Under the pieces are notes generated by a model. The model saw nothing but the letters and a program-made list of their open reading frames with translations. It did no database searches and was not told the origin of the DNA. A stretch of 64,000 nucleotides of DNA from Undaria pinnatifida. Lineage: Eukaryota; Sar; Phaeophyceae; Laminariales; Alariaceae. Made by a program: the position numbers and the translations under genes. Location: contig JABAKD010000018.1 of assembly GCA_012845835.1 (NCBI GenBank), positions 11,016,081 through 11,080,080 on the forward strand, in the 5' to 3' direction. Shown here piece after piece: positions 34,221 through 45,171 of the stretch (position 1 is the stretch's first letter; each line of letters begins with the position of its first letter).

Positions 34221-35900
34221 ATGGCGAAGAAAAAGAAAGCTGCTGCAAAAGCAGCACCCGAAACTCCTACAGACTCTCATCATGTTGACGAGGTCGATTA
34301 CGAATCCGCTCCCTCTGACGAGGAGGAAAGCAGGGGGGCGACCCCCACCACCAATGCGGAAGCAACGTTGCCCGCCCGTAAGGAGCCGTCTCCTTCCCAC
34401 GAATCGCCGTCTGATTCGTCCTCCTCGTCGTCGAGTGACGCGGAAGAAGCGCTCCGCGCCACCATTCGGGGTGATGCCGGGAAACCCATGAAACCGGAAG
34501 AACTGGCCATGCTCCTTTACACGGAAGAAGCAACAGCGCGCATTGTGGCGCTCCGCGAAGGACGGGGCCCGACTCCGTTCTCTGCTGGTTCGGAACTGTT
34601 GGCGGTCTCCGTGGCCAACGAATCATTGGTAGGTACCGCCGTATCCGCAGCGTCGTCTGCTGCGATGTCTGCTGAAAGCACAGCTGCGTCAAAATCGTCT
34701 CCCGTACCAGACAACACCGTGTCGCTTGCTTCCAGCGATTCGTCCGCTGCAGTTTCATCTGCAGCAGCATTAGGGTTGTCTACCGTGCAGACTGCAGGAG
34801 GGTCGTCGCGAACGTTATCGAGTCCCCCTGAAAACCCCTCGCCGTCGTCGGCATCTAAATCAAAACTATCGTTGTGTTCGTCGTCAGCAGATATCGCTGC
34901 TGTTACCGTCACCGCCGCTGATCTAAGGGGCGTCCCCCGCCTTAATGGGTCTAGCGACCAAAATGTTCCGGAAAATCTTAGTCATTTTCGAGTTATCGTT
35001 GGCTTGAAAGCTAAGAGGATCCGCCCGGGCGATGAGAAAATTTCAGATGACGTCGCGCTCCAACACATCGTTCTGTTGGGTGAGGGGCACTGTATCACTT
35101 TGATACAGCAGCTCCTTACTGGGCAAATCGACATTAGTTCAGCCACGGTGACGGCTGACCCGGGTATCCCGGGGGCATTCACTCCGCCGTCAACGTGGCA
35201 GGAGATGACGCGTGCGCTATTAGATTTATTGATGCCCGCTGACTCGATTGATAATTGCGCCAGTCAGATCGTTTCTTTCAACCAGAAAGGGGAAGAAACT
35301 GTAGCTTCGTATGCTATGCGCTACCGTACTCTCATCGGGCAGTTCCAATCGGCTGTAGATCGTGCAGCTGACGATCGTACTACGTGGAGTGCGATGATGA
35401 TCGCTTTGTGGCAACACGGGTTGAAACCGTCGGTTCGTTGCTTGCAACTTACTGATAAACCATGTACGACCATGAAAGAAGCCATCGAACGCGCTCGTCG
35501 TCACGAGGCATCTGGCCTCGCAGGTGGTCACGTCAGTGCATTATTTAATCGTGCGCCTCATAGTGCGCTTGACCGTACCCCTGCACGACCCGCCCCTTCC
35601 CAGAACCGTACCAACGACAAGCGGAGCAGGGGTCGAGGGTCGTCCTACAAACGTTCCGCAGGTCGCTCGCCGTCGAGCAACCGTGTCGAACTATGTACCC
35701 ACCCTACGTGTCGCAGCAAGCAGGGTCATTCGATCGACCAATGCTGGACACGCGCTCGAGAGGAGCGCCTGTCCCGGGAAGCAGCTTCGGGCGCAGCCGG
35801 AGCATCTGCATCAGCCGCGTCGTCTTCGTCTGCTGGGAACAAACGTGACAAGACGAAGAAGAAGCGCAAGCCGGCTTCGGAAGACGACGACTCCGACTAG
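34221..35900 (+). mobile_element. gag: Ty3/Gypsy retrotransposon gag
   Basis: 560 codons from ATG at 34221 (MAKKKKAAAKAAPETPTD). The N-terminal third is Ser/Ala/Glu-rich and probably disordered. Residues about 255-440 form a retrotransposon Gag/capsid-like region (NVPENLSHFRVIVGLKAKRI; FNQKGEETVASYAMRYRTLI; ALWQHGLKPSVRCLQL). A zinc knuckle variant follows, CTHPTCRSKQGHSIDQC, with C-x4-C-x5-H-x4-C spacing. The C-terminus is Lys/Arg/Asp-rich. The frame is intact. The upstream in-frame extension to 34113 lacks an ATG. The particle-forming role is known for the family; activity is not implied. Confidence 0.85.
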
Positions 35901-36188
35901 GGGTGCCCAGGTGTTTCGTCCGTAGCACTTGGGAGGTGTAAGCCTGCTGGTACCGTTGATTGCAGTAGGAAGGACGCCAAGAAACACGAAAAGTTTCTAG
36001 CGTCGCTTGCATACCAAACAAAGACTACCGTCAGTCAGTAGTGGAATTTTGAGTCGTAGCTCGTCATCACAGCAACCCGTGTCTGCTGTGAAATTGTCCG
36101 CTGCACGTGATTGTAGGAGGGTATCGGATTGTAGTTTGTCAGAACAGCACCCTGTGAGAGTGCTGACAGTTTGTCTGATGGGAGTAAT

Positions 36189-36800
36189 ATGATTACCGAT
36201 AGTAGTTCTCCTTTTGAACCTCGTTGTGGTCAGAAGAGGGACACCGCTAGTAGTACAGCTGTTCCGGTAGATGCAAGACCGAAACGCCGTGCGGTCGATT
36301 GTAATACAGCAGTAAATAGGGGATGCCCTGACAATACCAATAATAAAAATAATTCGTGGTTCAGCTCTTCGCTGTCTCGAAAGAAACCATCTGCTACTCT
36401 CTTTTTTTCCTCTCGGCGGATACGTATCCCCGGGATAGTTAATGGTCTAGCTGTGTCTGGCCTGACTGTTGACTCTGCAAGCGACATTACATGTGTTTCG
36501 CTGTTATTTTTGAAGCAACATCCGACCTTGTGTAAGGCCCGGATTGAAACCGTCCCACCATCGTGTATGTCTTTGAGTGCAGCGAATGGCTCGTCGCTCG
36601 AGATCTTGGGATTTATCAAGTTGTCTCTTACCCTGGGTAATATCACACGTCGTATTGATGCACTCGTTATCCCATCGTTAGGGCCTGACCAGATATTGCT
36701 TGATAATGATGTCATGTCTCGTTTTGGGGCTATACTCGATTGGAAAAATCCGCGTTTGACTTTCTCGTCTAGTACTGTCACTATTTCCAGCTACCCATAG
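36189..36800 (+). mobile_element. Ty3/Gypsy retrotransposon aspartic protease
   Basis: About 203 codons from ATG at 36189. A catalytic-type motif sits in GLTVDSASDITCVS, with DSA where many retropepsins have DTG or DSG. The fold's C-terminal signature is clear in QILLDNDVMSRFGAILDWKN. It lies 288 bases after gag in a separate frame and ends at a stop at 36800, so protease and reverse transcriptase are not one continuous frame. That is either a real arrangement or decay. Confidence 0.75.
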
Positions 36801-37022
36801 GTCCCCTGATGCTCGTGCCCAGGTGACCTCATCCACTGTATTGCGCTCCGTAGCCGCCGTGCACAAAGATGCCGAGGTACACGCTGTAAAATTGTGCAAT
36901 CGTATTGATTCACGCCCCCGTCACAGTGCCCTAACCCTAACGCTAACCCTGCTTTTACAGACATCAAACCACTTCAAGATACGGAAGTTATTATTTAGCC
37001 GCGCATACTCTCGGAAAATGAG
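36801..37022 (+). other. Spacer between protease and reverse transcriptase, with telomere-like motif
   Basis: Contains CCCTAACCCTAACGCTAACC at 36929-36948, followed by TGCTTTTACAG, which looks like an intron acceptor. Either a small telomeric insertion interrupted the polyprotein or the region is an intron-like insert. Confidence 0.45.
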
Positions 37023-38517
37023 ATGTCTGGCGACAATCGTCCGGTCAAATTTGAGCGAGTTATCGTAGCTCGCACCCTCACCACGTGGCTAGCAGCAGGT
37101 GGATCAGTTGCCGTTCAAATAGCTAATCCATCGTCCGAGTCTCTTGCCCTCCACGCAGGATTAGAGGTTGGGAAATTGTCGAGTGTTGCCGTCATGTCTG
37201 CTGCTCAGCTGCATGTGCATGCTGTAGCAGCAACACCTAATACCCCGACCGAAATTGCAGCAGCACGTGCTGAAATTATTGCGCTACTATCCAGAGCATT
37301 TGTGGACTCTACTTTCACCCTTGAACAGCAGTCAGCAATTCTGGATTTATGTGCAAAATACCGTTCTGTCTTATCGCTATCACGAGCGGAGTTGGGTAAG
37401 TGCAGTACTGCCGAAGCAACGTTTCCCCTTCCCGCTCATACCAAACCTGTGAGCCGTCGTCCGTATAGAGCTAATCCGCGCACTGAAGCCGTTATACACA
37501 AGTGTGTTCAGGACATGCTCAACGGTGATATAATTGAGGAGCGCTCTAGCCCGTGGGGATCTCCCGTCACCGTCGTTGCTCGCAAGGATGGTCAACCTCG
37601 TTTCTGTGTTGATTATAGAAGTACAATCAACAAACACCTTATCCGCAAGACCTGGCCGATGGCTAATCTTGAGGATAATATTGACATGGTCGGAGGCGCC
37701 AAACTTATCAGTGTCGCTGACGTCCAAAGCGCTTACAGTCAGATTCCCGTTCACCCTGATCATGTCGAGACTACAGCATTTGTCACTAATTCTGGCAAGT
37801 AGTGTTATAAACGTATGCCGTTTGGTGTTTGTAATGCCCCGTGGCTTTTCACAGAAATGGCTCATAAAACGTTGGGCCATATTCCCGAGTTGCTTATTTA
37901 TATGGATGATCTCTGCGTTTTGTCCACAACCTGGGAGAATCATTTGAAATAGTTAGAAAGAATGTTTGCAGCGTTGCAAACAGCTGGTCTCACCCTGAAG
38001 CCGTCTAAACTAGCGTTTGGTCCTAAATCGGCTGCATATTTAGGCCATGTTATTTCTGCTGAAGGGGATGCAGTTGGGAAAGATCGTATCAAAGCTATTC
38101 AAGAGCTACCTACTCCCACCTGCATCAAAGATCTTCTACCTACTCCCACCTGCGTCAACGATCTTCGTTCCGCTTTAGGGGTGATGAATTTTGTGCGTCG
38201 TTTTGTGCCGAATTTCGCCGAAGTAACCGCACCACTCGTTGATCTCACCCGTAAAGAGTTTTCAACTAGATTACGCTTTAAGAAAGCCCGGGGGAAAACG
38301 CAAGATACCGCGTTCGCTCACATCAAACGTTTACTGATGTCAGCCCCAGTCTTGAAATTCCCTGATTATGAGCGTGAATTTATTGTGCATGTAGATGCCA
38401 GTGAGATAGAAGTTGGCGCTGTTCTTGCTCAGCCGTCGAAAAATGACGACTCGAAGTCTGATGTTGACATTATCGCGTATTTTAGTCAACGATTCAAACA
38501 TGGGCAACGCCATTGTT
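37023..38517 (+). pseudogene. Ty3/Gypsy reverse transcriptase and RNase H start, two in-frame stops, truncated
   Basis: A single frame encodes the reverse transcriptase core. Visible motifs are FPLPAHTKPVSRRPYRANPR, IIEERSSPWGSPVTVVARKD, FCVDYRSTINKHLI, ISVADVQSAYSQIPVHPDHV, KRMPFGVCNAP, LLIYMDDLCVL (catalytic YMDD) and LAFGPKSAAYLGHVISAEGD. The connection/RNase H start is FIVHVDASEIEVGAVLAQP. TAG stops interrupt it at 37800-37802 (before the MPFG motif) and 37950-37952 (after YMDD). A 27-base tandem duplication (ELPTPTCIKD / LLPTPTCVND) lies near 38104-38166. At about 38517 the frame runs into R300-type sequence; the rest of RNase H, integrase and the 3' LTR are missing. Inactive remnant. 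Confidence 0.85.
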
Positions 38518-38799
38518 GCGAGTGGCTGCGTCCCCGGGGCAGGGTTGTATTATACAAGTTCCTCCTCCTGTTGTTAAGCTGCGCCACACGAAGGAGGTGG
38601 TAAATAAACAGTAGGATGGCGTGCTTTGTTGTTGCTGTGGTCCCCGACTCCGTTGCTGTGATCGTTTGCCGGTCAAGTGCAATTTTTCGTGTGTTGGTAC
38701 GTAACTGACAAATAAGTTTGTGTTGCTTCGTACTTGACGTGCTCCTTATTGCTGCTGATTGCTGATTGATCACCTCTTCTAGTGACTATTAGAAAAAAA
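38517..38799 (+). repeat. R300/SINE-flank composite repeat
   Basis: AGTGGCTGCGTCCCCGGGGC and the ATTATACAAGTTC box match 50705-50757; TGTTAAGCTGCGCCACACGA matches 51240. From GGATGGCGTGCTTTGTTG onward it matches 51375-51560. So the same composite flanks SINE-B in two places. Confidence 0.7.
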
Positions 38800-39086
38800 A
38801 TGGCACACTTCTACTTTCCAGATTCTGGACATACAAGCCGTGGTCACTGGTCTCATCCTGCCCTTCCCTTTCCCGGTTATTGCCTTAATTTGTTTTAGCG
38901 CATAGGGTTCAGCACCCACTGATCGTCGATTTTTCATCGAGGGTTGCTAACTCACGCTCTCGCGCTGTCCGCAAGTCAGTTAGGGCACAAGACGAGAAAC
39001 TGTACGAGTACACACTCGGGGGGATTCAAACTCACGAAGCTGACCTGTACCAGGCTCGAGGATATAACCTGATCCGCCACCGGGGC
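38800..39086 (-). mobile_element. SINE-B, tRNA-derived retroposon
   Basis: Best-preserved copy. On the minus strand the head is GCCCCGGTGGCGGATCAGGT with an A box, then TCGTGAGTTTGAATCCCCCC with a B box at about 39017-39036. The body runs to CACACTTCTACTTTCC (plus-strand reading) at 38807. The head faces the SINE-A head at 39110. Confidence 0.8.
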
Positions 39087-39109
39087 AGTGAGTTGCATAG
39101 AACCGGTCG

Positions 39110-39530
39110 CCCCGGTAATCTATTAGGGTTACACTCGAATAATACTACTATTAATACTGGCGTTGGTCCTTGAGTTAAATAACCACCGTTGTGAGCTTTG
39201 CTGGCTTTATTTATTTGCAGAAATAAATGGGAAAAAGGGGCAACTGGCCGCTGAAATCACCTAGCAGCGTGGGCAGTTACAAAAATCGACGCGAATCGAC
39301 GAGGGAAGAAAATGCTGAATTCTTCTCGAGACAAAAATTAGGGCAGGTGCCGTAGTGGGGAGGGGGGAGGGCAGCCCGCTATATGACCCCGGGTCTAAGT
39401 TATACTACTGCATTGGGAGGGCGAGAGTAATGCGAGCGTCACAATGAATGGGATGGGAAAAGAAAAGAAGTGAAGTGAAGTGTATTACTACTAATACTGC
39501 TGCTGTAATAATACGGTACCGAAGCAAGTT
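39110..39530 (+). mobile_element. SINE-A, degenerate head
   Basis: CGGTCGCCCCGGTAATCTAT is a mutated A-box region, with a TTGGTCCTTGAGTTAAATAA remnant of the B box. The body is well kept: CGACGCGAATCGACGAGGGA, AGAAAATGCTGAATTCTTCT, CCGTAGTGGGGAGGGGGGAG and GGGTCTAAGTTATACTACTG. Confidence 0.75.
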
Positions 39531-40330
39531 GCACCGACCGACTCGATTTAGACTGACTGCTGTTGTATTATGCAAAAAGGTCAATGTACAACTTCTCTAA
39601 TCACACGCAGCGGACATGGTCAGTCACCTTGCTGGCCCCGGATGCTTGGCCGAGTAAACTATCACAGTAGACGCACCCGACACGTTTCGTCGCCAGACTA
39701 AAGGGTCAGTCGGGGTGTGCTCGGATTTATCCGATCGAATCTGATGAATGAAGCTCGGAATCGGATTCACATAACAAACAGTAGCTATCATAAGTAGTAC
39801 ATTGTTATGATTGCTAGTATGGAGCCTGGCCTCCCACAGATCCTGATGTCGAAGGGGAGAGGGCGGTCCCGGAGGTCTTGTGCCCATCTCGTAGCTGGGG
39901 TCGGAGCGGAGAGGGCGTCGCGGTGCTGAGGTCCCTTGACAATCCCCTTCACAGCGGGCGCACGCTGAGACCTTTTTTTCTTCGATGTAGCAAGAGATGC
40001 TAAAGCTGGAGTGACGGCGGGCTTATGCCGTCTCGTCATGTGGCGGGATTATCTTTCGGTGGCTAACCTTCCGGAGACGGGTCAACGCCGTTTATGACGG
40101 CTGGCACCGCTCGCGACCCGGGATCTTGAATGGCCTGACCGGAGACGTGTCCTCTCGCGCATGCGTGTGCGAGATGTACGATAGGTATCTACGACCCTGT
40201 CTTCCACATCAGTCCATATCGAGCTCTTGGCGTAACCTTACATACTGCACGCGCAGACAATGATTGCGCGTGGTGACTTTTTTTACTCTACCAAGTATTG
40301 AATCGAACAATTCGAAGTGCTGCCCTGCCC
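39531..40330. other. No gene recognised
   Basis: Minus frames of 70-87 codons without domain. No repeat identified. Confidence 0.35.
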
Positions 40331-40333
40331 GAA

Positions 40334-40400
40334 GCATGGGTGCCGTCGTATGCCGGCACCCATGCCGAGCCGGCGTACGCCGGCACCCATGATGAGCCCT
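40334..40400. repeat. GC-rich hairpin cluster
   Basis: GCATGGGTGCCGTC and GCCGGCACCCATGC pair with one mismatch around GTAT at 40334-40365. A second GCCGGCGTACGCCGGC palindrome follows at once. The left flank matches the hairpin at 26232. Confidence 0.75.
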
Positions 40401-40426
40401 CTTGTACATACAATAATGCATACACC

Positions 40427-40718
40427 GGTCGCCCCGATGGTCTAGTGGTTACCTTCGAATACTACTAGCTGGCTTTTTTGGTCCTTGAGTTCGATTTCCA
40501 CCGTGCGAGGTGAGATTTGATATCTTTTGCAAAAATGAAAAAAAAAAAAAGAAAGGGACAACAACTAACTGCTGAGTGCGCCTTGCATCGTGGGTGCGTA
40601 CAATTCGACGCGAATCGACGAGGGAAGAAAATGCTGGATTGTTTTCGCGACCAAAACGAACGCATGCACCGTAGTGGGGAGGGGGGAGGAGAGCCCGCGA
40701 TGTGACCCCGGAACTGAG

Positions 40719-40775
<57 letters not shown>

Positions 40776-40850
40776 GGAAGAAGAGCGAGAGTAATGCGAG
40801 GGGTGGAGAAGGAAAAAGCCAAATCACGGGTATTGTAGCACTTTTGGCCT
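40427..40850 (+). mobile_element. SINE-A, tRNA-derived retroposon with internal CTA expansion
   Basis: The head is CGCCCCGATGGTCTAGTGGT (A box) and CTTGAGTTCGATTTCCACCG (B box). An A-rich stretch at about 40537-40550 is followed by the body CGACGCGAATCGACGAGGGA. Where other copies read GATCTGAGTTATACTACTGG, this copy reads GAGCTACTACTA with about 16 triplets and five CTG (40721-40776). Confidence 0.85.
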
Positions 40851-41058
40851 CACAATTTCCTATTTGACAGTTCTCTTTATATGAGTGAGGAACCAACAAA
40901 AATAACAACCTTTTATCGTACCTTAGCATACGCCACTCATGAAGACCTTTCGTAGGAATTTAAGGTGAACCACGCCTGACCCTATACCAGGATCACGACA
41001 ATGAATGCCAGATCTAGCTCTGACGTAAGGGGCCTTTTGCACAACATGTAGACCGATG

Positions 41059-41079
41059 TTCTACTGCTACTACTAATGT

Positions 41080-41129
<50 letters not shown>

Positions 41130-41130
41130 T
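41059..41130 (+). repeat. (CTA)n microsatellite joined to PG
   Basis: Triplet array running directly into CCCCTTAGAACTGCAGTGTA, the GTCGCC-side end of a PG copy. Confidence 0.85.
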
Positions 41131-41640
41131 TACTCCCCTTAGAACTGCAGTGTAGCTTATACCAGGGTCAACAGGGTGGTGTCAATCAGTCTGTCCGCGG
41201 AAACTATATAGCACGTTTTTGAGGGGGACAAAATGTGACAGCTGTGGAAGGAAATGCATCAGTTTATCAATTGTATCTTGTAAGTCGTATAACTGGTGAG
41301 GAAGGGCGGAGTTTTTAAGCGCGTGGGGACCTGGGTTTGAACAAGAGGGAGCGGGGGGGGAAGAAAACGGACGGGGCAACTCAATATGTACGCGAAAACT
41401 GAAAATCCTTTAACGGGACAAATCTGACGATTGTGGAAGGAATGCATCAGTTTCTCATGTATATCCTGTGAGTCGTACAACCAGTGAGGAAAGGGCGGAG
41501 TCTTCGAAAGGGGGATTTCCAACAGCTTTAGGTCGCATAGATGCATATCAATTAGGACCTTGTTATACGCGTGGTGCTAGGTCTAGGCGATGGTGCGGGT
41601 AGTGGGGAACGAGGGGGAGTTGGGGGGGGGGGGCGGGGGG
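41131..41640 (-). repeat. PG repeat, partial copy, G-rich orientation
   Basis: Two subunits with CGGAAACTATATAGCACG, GAGGGGGACAAAATGTGAC and CTAGGTCTAGGCGATGGTG; G-runs near 41352-41360 and 41621-41640. Confidence 0.75.
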
Positions 41641-42030
41641 CGGGAGTGGGAAAGCAGAAATATATGAATTGGAGCTAGGGCATGGCTGGTTGGATAGGTA
41701 GTAATGATGCGATATCACCTGTCTGACATAGAATTTTTCTAGAATTTTGAATTTTAGGTGTCGTACAAAAAACAAAATTCAGGTGTGATATATATACGTC
41801 TCTCCTTGTCGTTCTCAATGGCGGTGACAGTGCATGACCATCACCTCGCCTGTTGTATTTGGCAATGTGCATCTCTTTCTTGTAATTAGCGATGTGAGAA
41901 AAAAATGTTATGTACATGATTGTATCGATCGGTTGAAGTATTCTATTATTCGATCCAAGTACAATAACAAATTATGAAGCTTTTAACACGTTGTTTACTA
42001 CACCTAAGAACTGGGTTGCATACTACATGT
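41641..42030 (+). repeat. R2-type repeat and start of the duplicated block
   Basis: TGGAGCTAGGGCATGGCTGG and ATGCGATATCACCTGTCTG match the units at 43610, 44750 and 59535. The segmental duplication shared with 57777-62024 begins within it at about 41808 (GTCGTTCTCAATGGCGG). Confidence 0.7.
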
Positions 42031-43385
42031 AACATCAAACCTTCTAGAAAAATAAACATTACCAGGCGGGTGATACAAAGGGGTGTCTTCTTGCTGCAAC
42101 CGTCAGATTCGTCCCCTTCAAGGGTTTATGGTTTCCGCGCACTTATCGAAATGCTCGCCCCCCCCCCCCCCCCCCCCCCTCCCCGATCCCTTGTGTTTAA
42201 ACGCACCACCTGAAATCAAAATCTGCCAGAGTAGTAACCACTACCAGCCAGCTGATATCATCTCATTACTCATCTAGCCATCCATGCCGTAGCTCCAACT
42301 TACCCCCCCCCCCTTTGTTCCCCGCCCAGTTCGTTCAAACGCCCCACTTACAATTAAAATCAGCCAGAGTAATAAACACTAGTAAGCAATTGATATCACG
42401 TCATTATATTTCTAGCTATCCATGACGTAGCTTTCATTCATCCCCCCTCCCCCCCTCCAACGCCCCCTCCTCCCCCACACCCCGCACGATCGCCTACACC
42501 AGCACCGCGCGTATAGTAGGCCCCTACATATATGATTCATACGCGCGATCGGAGGATCACACACAATGTTGCGAACATCAGTGTCGACCAAATCCTTGAT
42601 ATGAATATTATCTGTGACCTAAACCTCTTGAAAACCCTCCCCCCACCCCCCCCCCCCTTTTTTACTGTATTTTTCCCTCGCTTCCTCTTGCTTAAACGCC
42701 CCACCTACTATCGAAATCCACCAGAGTAATAAACGCTTGCACGCCCTGGATATCGCCTCGTTATCGTTTCAGAGCTGTCCATGCCGCTGCTGCAGTTCCC
42801 ACCCACCCCAGTCCCCAACGCCGCCTCCTTCCCCACCACCCGCACCATCGCCTAGACCTAGAACCACGCGTTTAGCAAACCCCTACATCTATGCGACCTA
42901 AAGCCCTCCCCCCCCGCCCCAGCGCCCCCCTCGCCACACCCCCCCCCCCCTCCCCCACAAGAAATATTTATAGTTTCCACGCACAAATTGACCTGCCCCA
43001 CTCGTCCCCTCCCCCCTCTCCCCCCCTCCCGTCCGTCTTTTGATCAAAATCAGCCCCCCACGTCCTTCAAAACTCTGCCTTCCCCTCACCGGATATTCGA
43101 CTTACAGGATTCACTTGATATACGGATGCATTTCCCTCCACAGCTGTCAGATTTTGTCCCCCTCAGAAACGGGTATTATAATTTCCCCGCACAGACTGAC
43201 TAACATCACCCTGTTGACCCTGATAGCTACACTGTAGTTGCAAGGGGAGTCGCCGACCTATATCCTTAATGAGGACACGCAACCCCGTAATACGCGCGAT
43301 CGGAGTATCACACACAGCTTGCAAAGATGAGTTTCGACAAAACATTCGATCTCACAGCTGGTGTGTATTTTAATTTTTATAATAT
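42031..43385 (+). repeat. PG repeat, full copy, C-rich orientation
   Basis: From AACCTTCTAGAAAAATAAAC, ACCAGGCGGGTGATACAAAG to CACAGCTGGTGTGTATTTTA, with C-runs near 42159-42179, 42306-42312 and 42643-42656. The family's subunit order is seen here most clearly. Confidence 0.85.
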
Positions 43386-43690
43386 ACAATGTGGTACAGC
43401 TTTGTAGTGTGACAATGTGGTACAGCTTTGTAGTGTGTTATGTTACATGGCAAGCTGAAACATTTCAATCGACAGGTAGGTGCAACCACGATTTTTTACC
43501 GTGCCGATGTAGGGCTCTGAGGTCGCTAATTTTAAACAGAGATACATATTGCAACATACAAGAAGCTAAGGTGATGTGGTCATGCAATGCCACGACTAAT
43601 AATGGAGCTAGGGCATGGATGGTTGGATAGGTAGTAATAATGCGATATCACCTCCCTGATATAGTTTTTTCTAATATATTTGATATATAT
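43386..43690 (+). repeat. R2 repeat unit
   Basis: ATACAATGTGGTACAGCTTT, a GTTACATGGCAAGCTGAAAC box, GCCGATGTAGGGCTCTGAGG and AGCTAGGGCATGGATGGTTG. A short internal duplication (ACAATGTGGTACAGCTTTGT) lies at about 43385-43432. Confidence 0.7.
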
Positions 43691-44545
43691 ATAATTTTTC
43701 TAGAGCCACCCATGCCGCTGCTTCCCCCCCCCCCCCCTCCCCCCCCCCGAACCCCCTTCTTCCCCACCACCCGCACCATCGCCTAGACCTAGCCCCCACA
43801 CATATAACAAACCCCTCACTAAAAGCCCCTCCTTTCCCCCCCCCCCTCAATTCCCCAACCCCCCCCCACCCCCTCGAACACTCCGCCCTCTCTCTACTCA
43901 CTGTATGTACGACTTACCCCAGGATATACATGATGAACTGATGCATTCTTTCCAAAACCGTCACGTTTACCCCCTCAAAAGAATGTATCGTTTCCACGCA
44001 CAGATTGAGCTGCCCCACACGCCCCACCCCCGCCCCAACCCCCCCCCCAATGATAAACTGGTGCATTTATTTATTTTTTTATTTATATTTTTGTTTTTTT
44101 TTCCCCAAAACCGTCAGATTTATCCCCTTACAAGGATTTATAGCTTTCACGCACAAATTGCCCGCCCGTACGCCCCTCCCCCCCCCCCTTCAACCCCGCT
44201 CGCTTATGATCAAAACCAGGCCCCCACGTCCTTCAAAACTCCGCCCCCCCCTCACCGCTTATTGGACTTACAGGATTCACTTGATACACGGATACATTTC
44301 CCTCCACAGCTGTCAGATTTTGTCCCCCTCAGAAACGGATATTATAGTTTCCGCGCACAGACTGACTAGCATCACCCTGTTGACCCTGATATGCTACACT
44401 GTAGTTGTAAGGGGAGTCGCGGACCTATATCCTTATTGAGGACACACAACTTGTAATACGCGCGATCGGAGTATCACACACATCTTGCAAAGATGAGTTT
44501 CGACGAAATCTTCGATCTCACAGCTGGAGTGTATTTTCATTTTTA
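43691..44545 (+). repeat. PG repeat, partial copy, C-rich orientation
   Basis: C-runs near 43724-43749, 43828-43837 and 43857-43867, the GCCTAGACCTAGCCC box, and the terminal module at 44400-44535. A T-rich insert (TTTATTTATATTTTTG) lies at 44066-44103. Confidence 0.8.
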
Positions 44546-45171
44546 GAATATACAATGTGTTACAGCTTCGTAGTGTATTATGTTACATGGCAAGATGAAA
44601 CATTTCAAGCGACAGGTAGGTGCAACCATGATTTTTTTGCCGTGCCGATTTAGGGCTCTGAGGTCGCTAATTGCAAGACAAAGATACATGTTGCAACATA
44701 CAAAAAGCTAAGGTTATATGGTCATGCAATGTCACGACCATTAATGGAGCTAGGGCATGGCTGGTTGGATAGGTAGTAATAATGCGATATCACCTGCCTG
44801 ATATAGTTTTTTCTAGAATATTTGATTTTATGTGTCGTACACAAAACATTTTGCAGGGGTAGTATACAATGTTTATTGCTTCATAATGTGTCATGTTACA
44901 TGGCAAGATGAAACATTTCAAACGACAGGTAGGTGCAACCATGATTTTTTACCGTGCCGATGTAGGGCTCGGAGGGTCGCAAATTGTACGACTGAGATAC
45001 ATATTGCAACATACAAGAAGCTGTGATGTGGTCATGCAATGCCACCACCATTAAGCACGAGGGGGAGAAGAGCAAATCGTCGGCGTTTTGAAAGGAACTT
45101 TTGATGCACCCGCGCTCAATTACGTTACTTCTTTAGGCATAGACTAATATGCTACTACTTCGCTTGACAGA
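44546..45171 (+). repeat. R2 repeat units, two in tandem
   Basis: Units begin near 44548 and 44865, each with a GTTACATGGCAAGATGAAAC box and GCCGTGCCGAT; the second ends with AATTACGTTACTTCTTTAGG. Confidence 0.7.

Noticed and set aside
40427-40505. tRNA gene with TGGTCTAGTGGTTA D-arm
   Set aside because: Same family as the SINE-A copies at 46596 and 26745; long central insertion and no closing acceptor stem.
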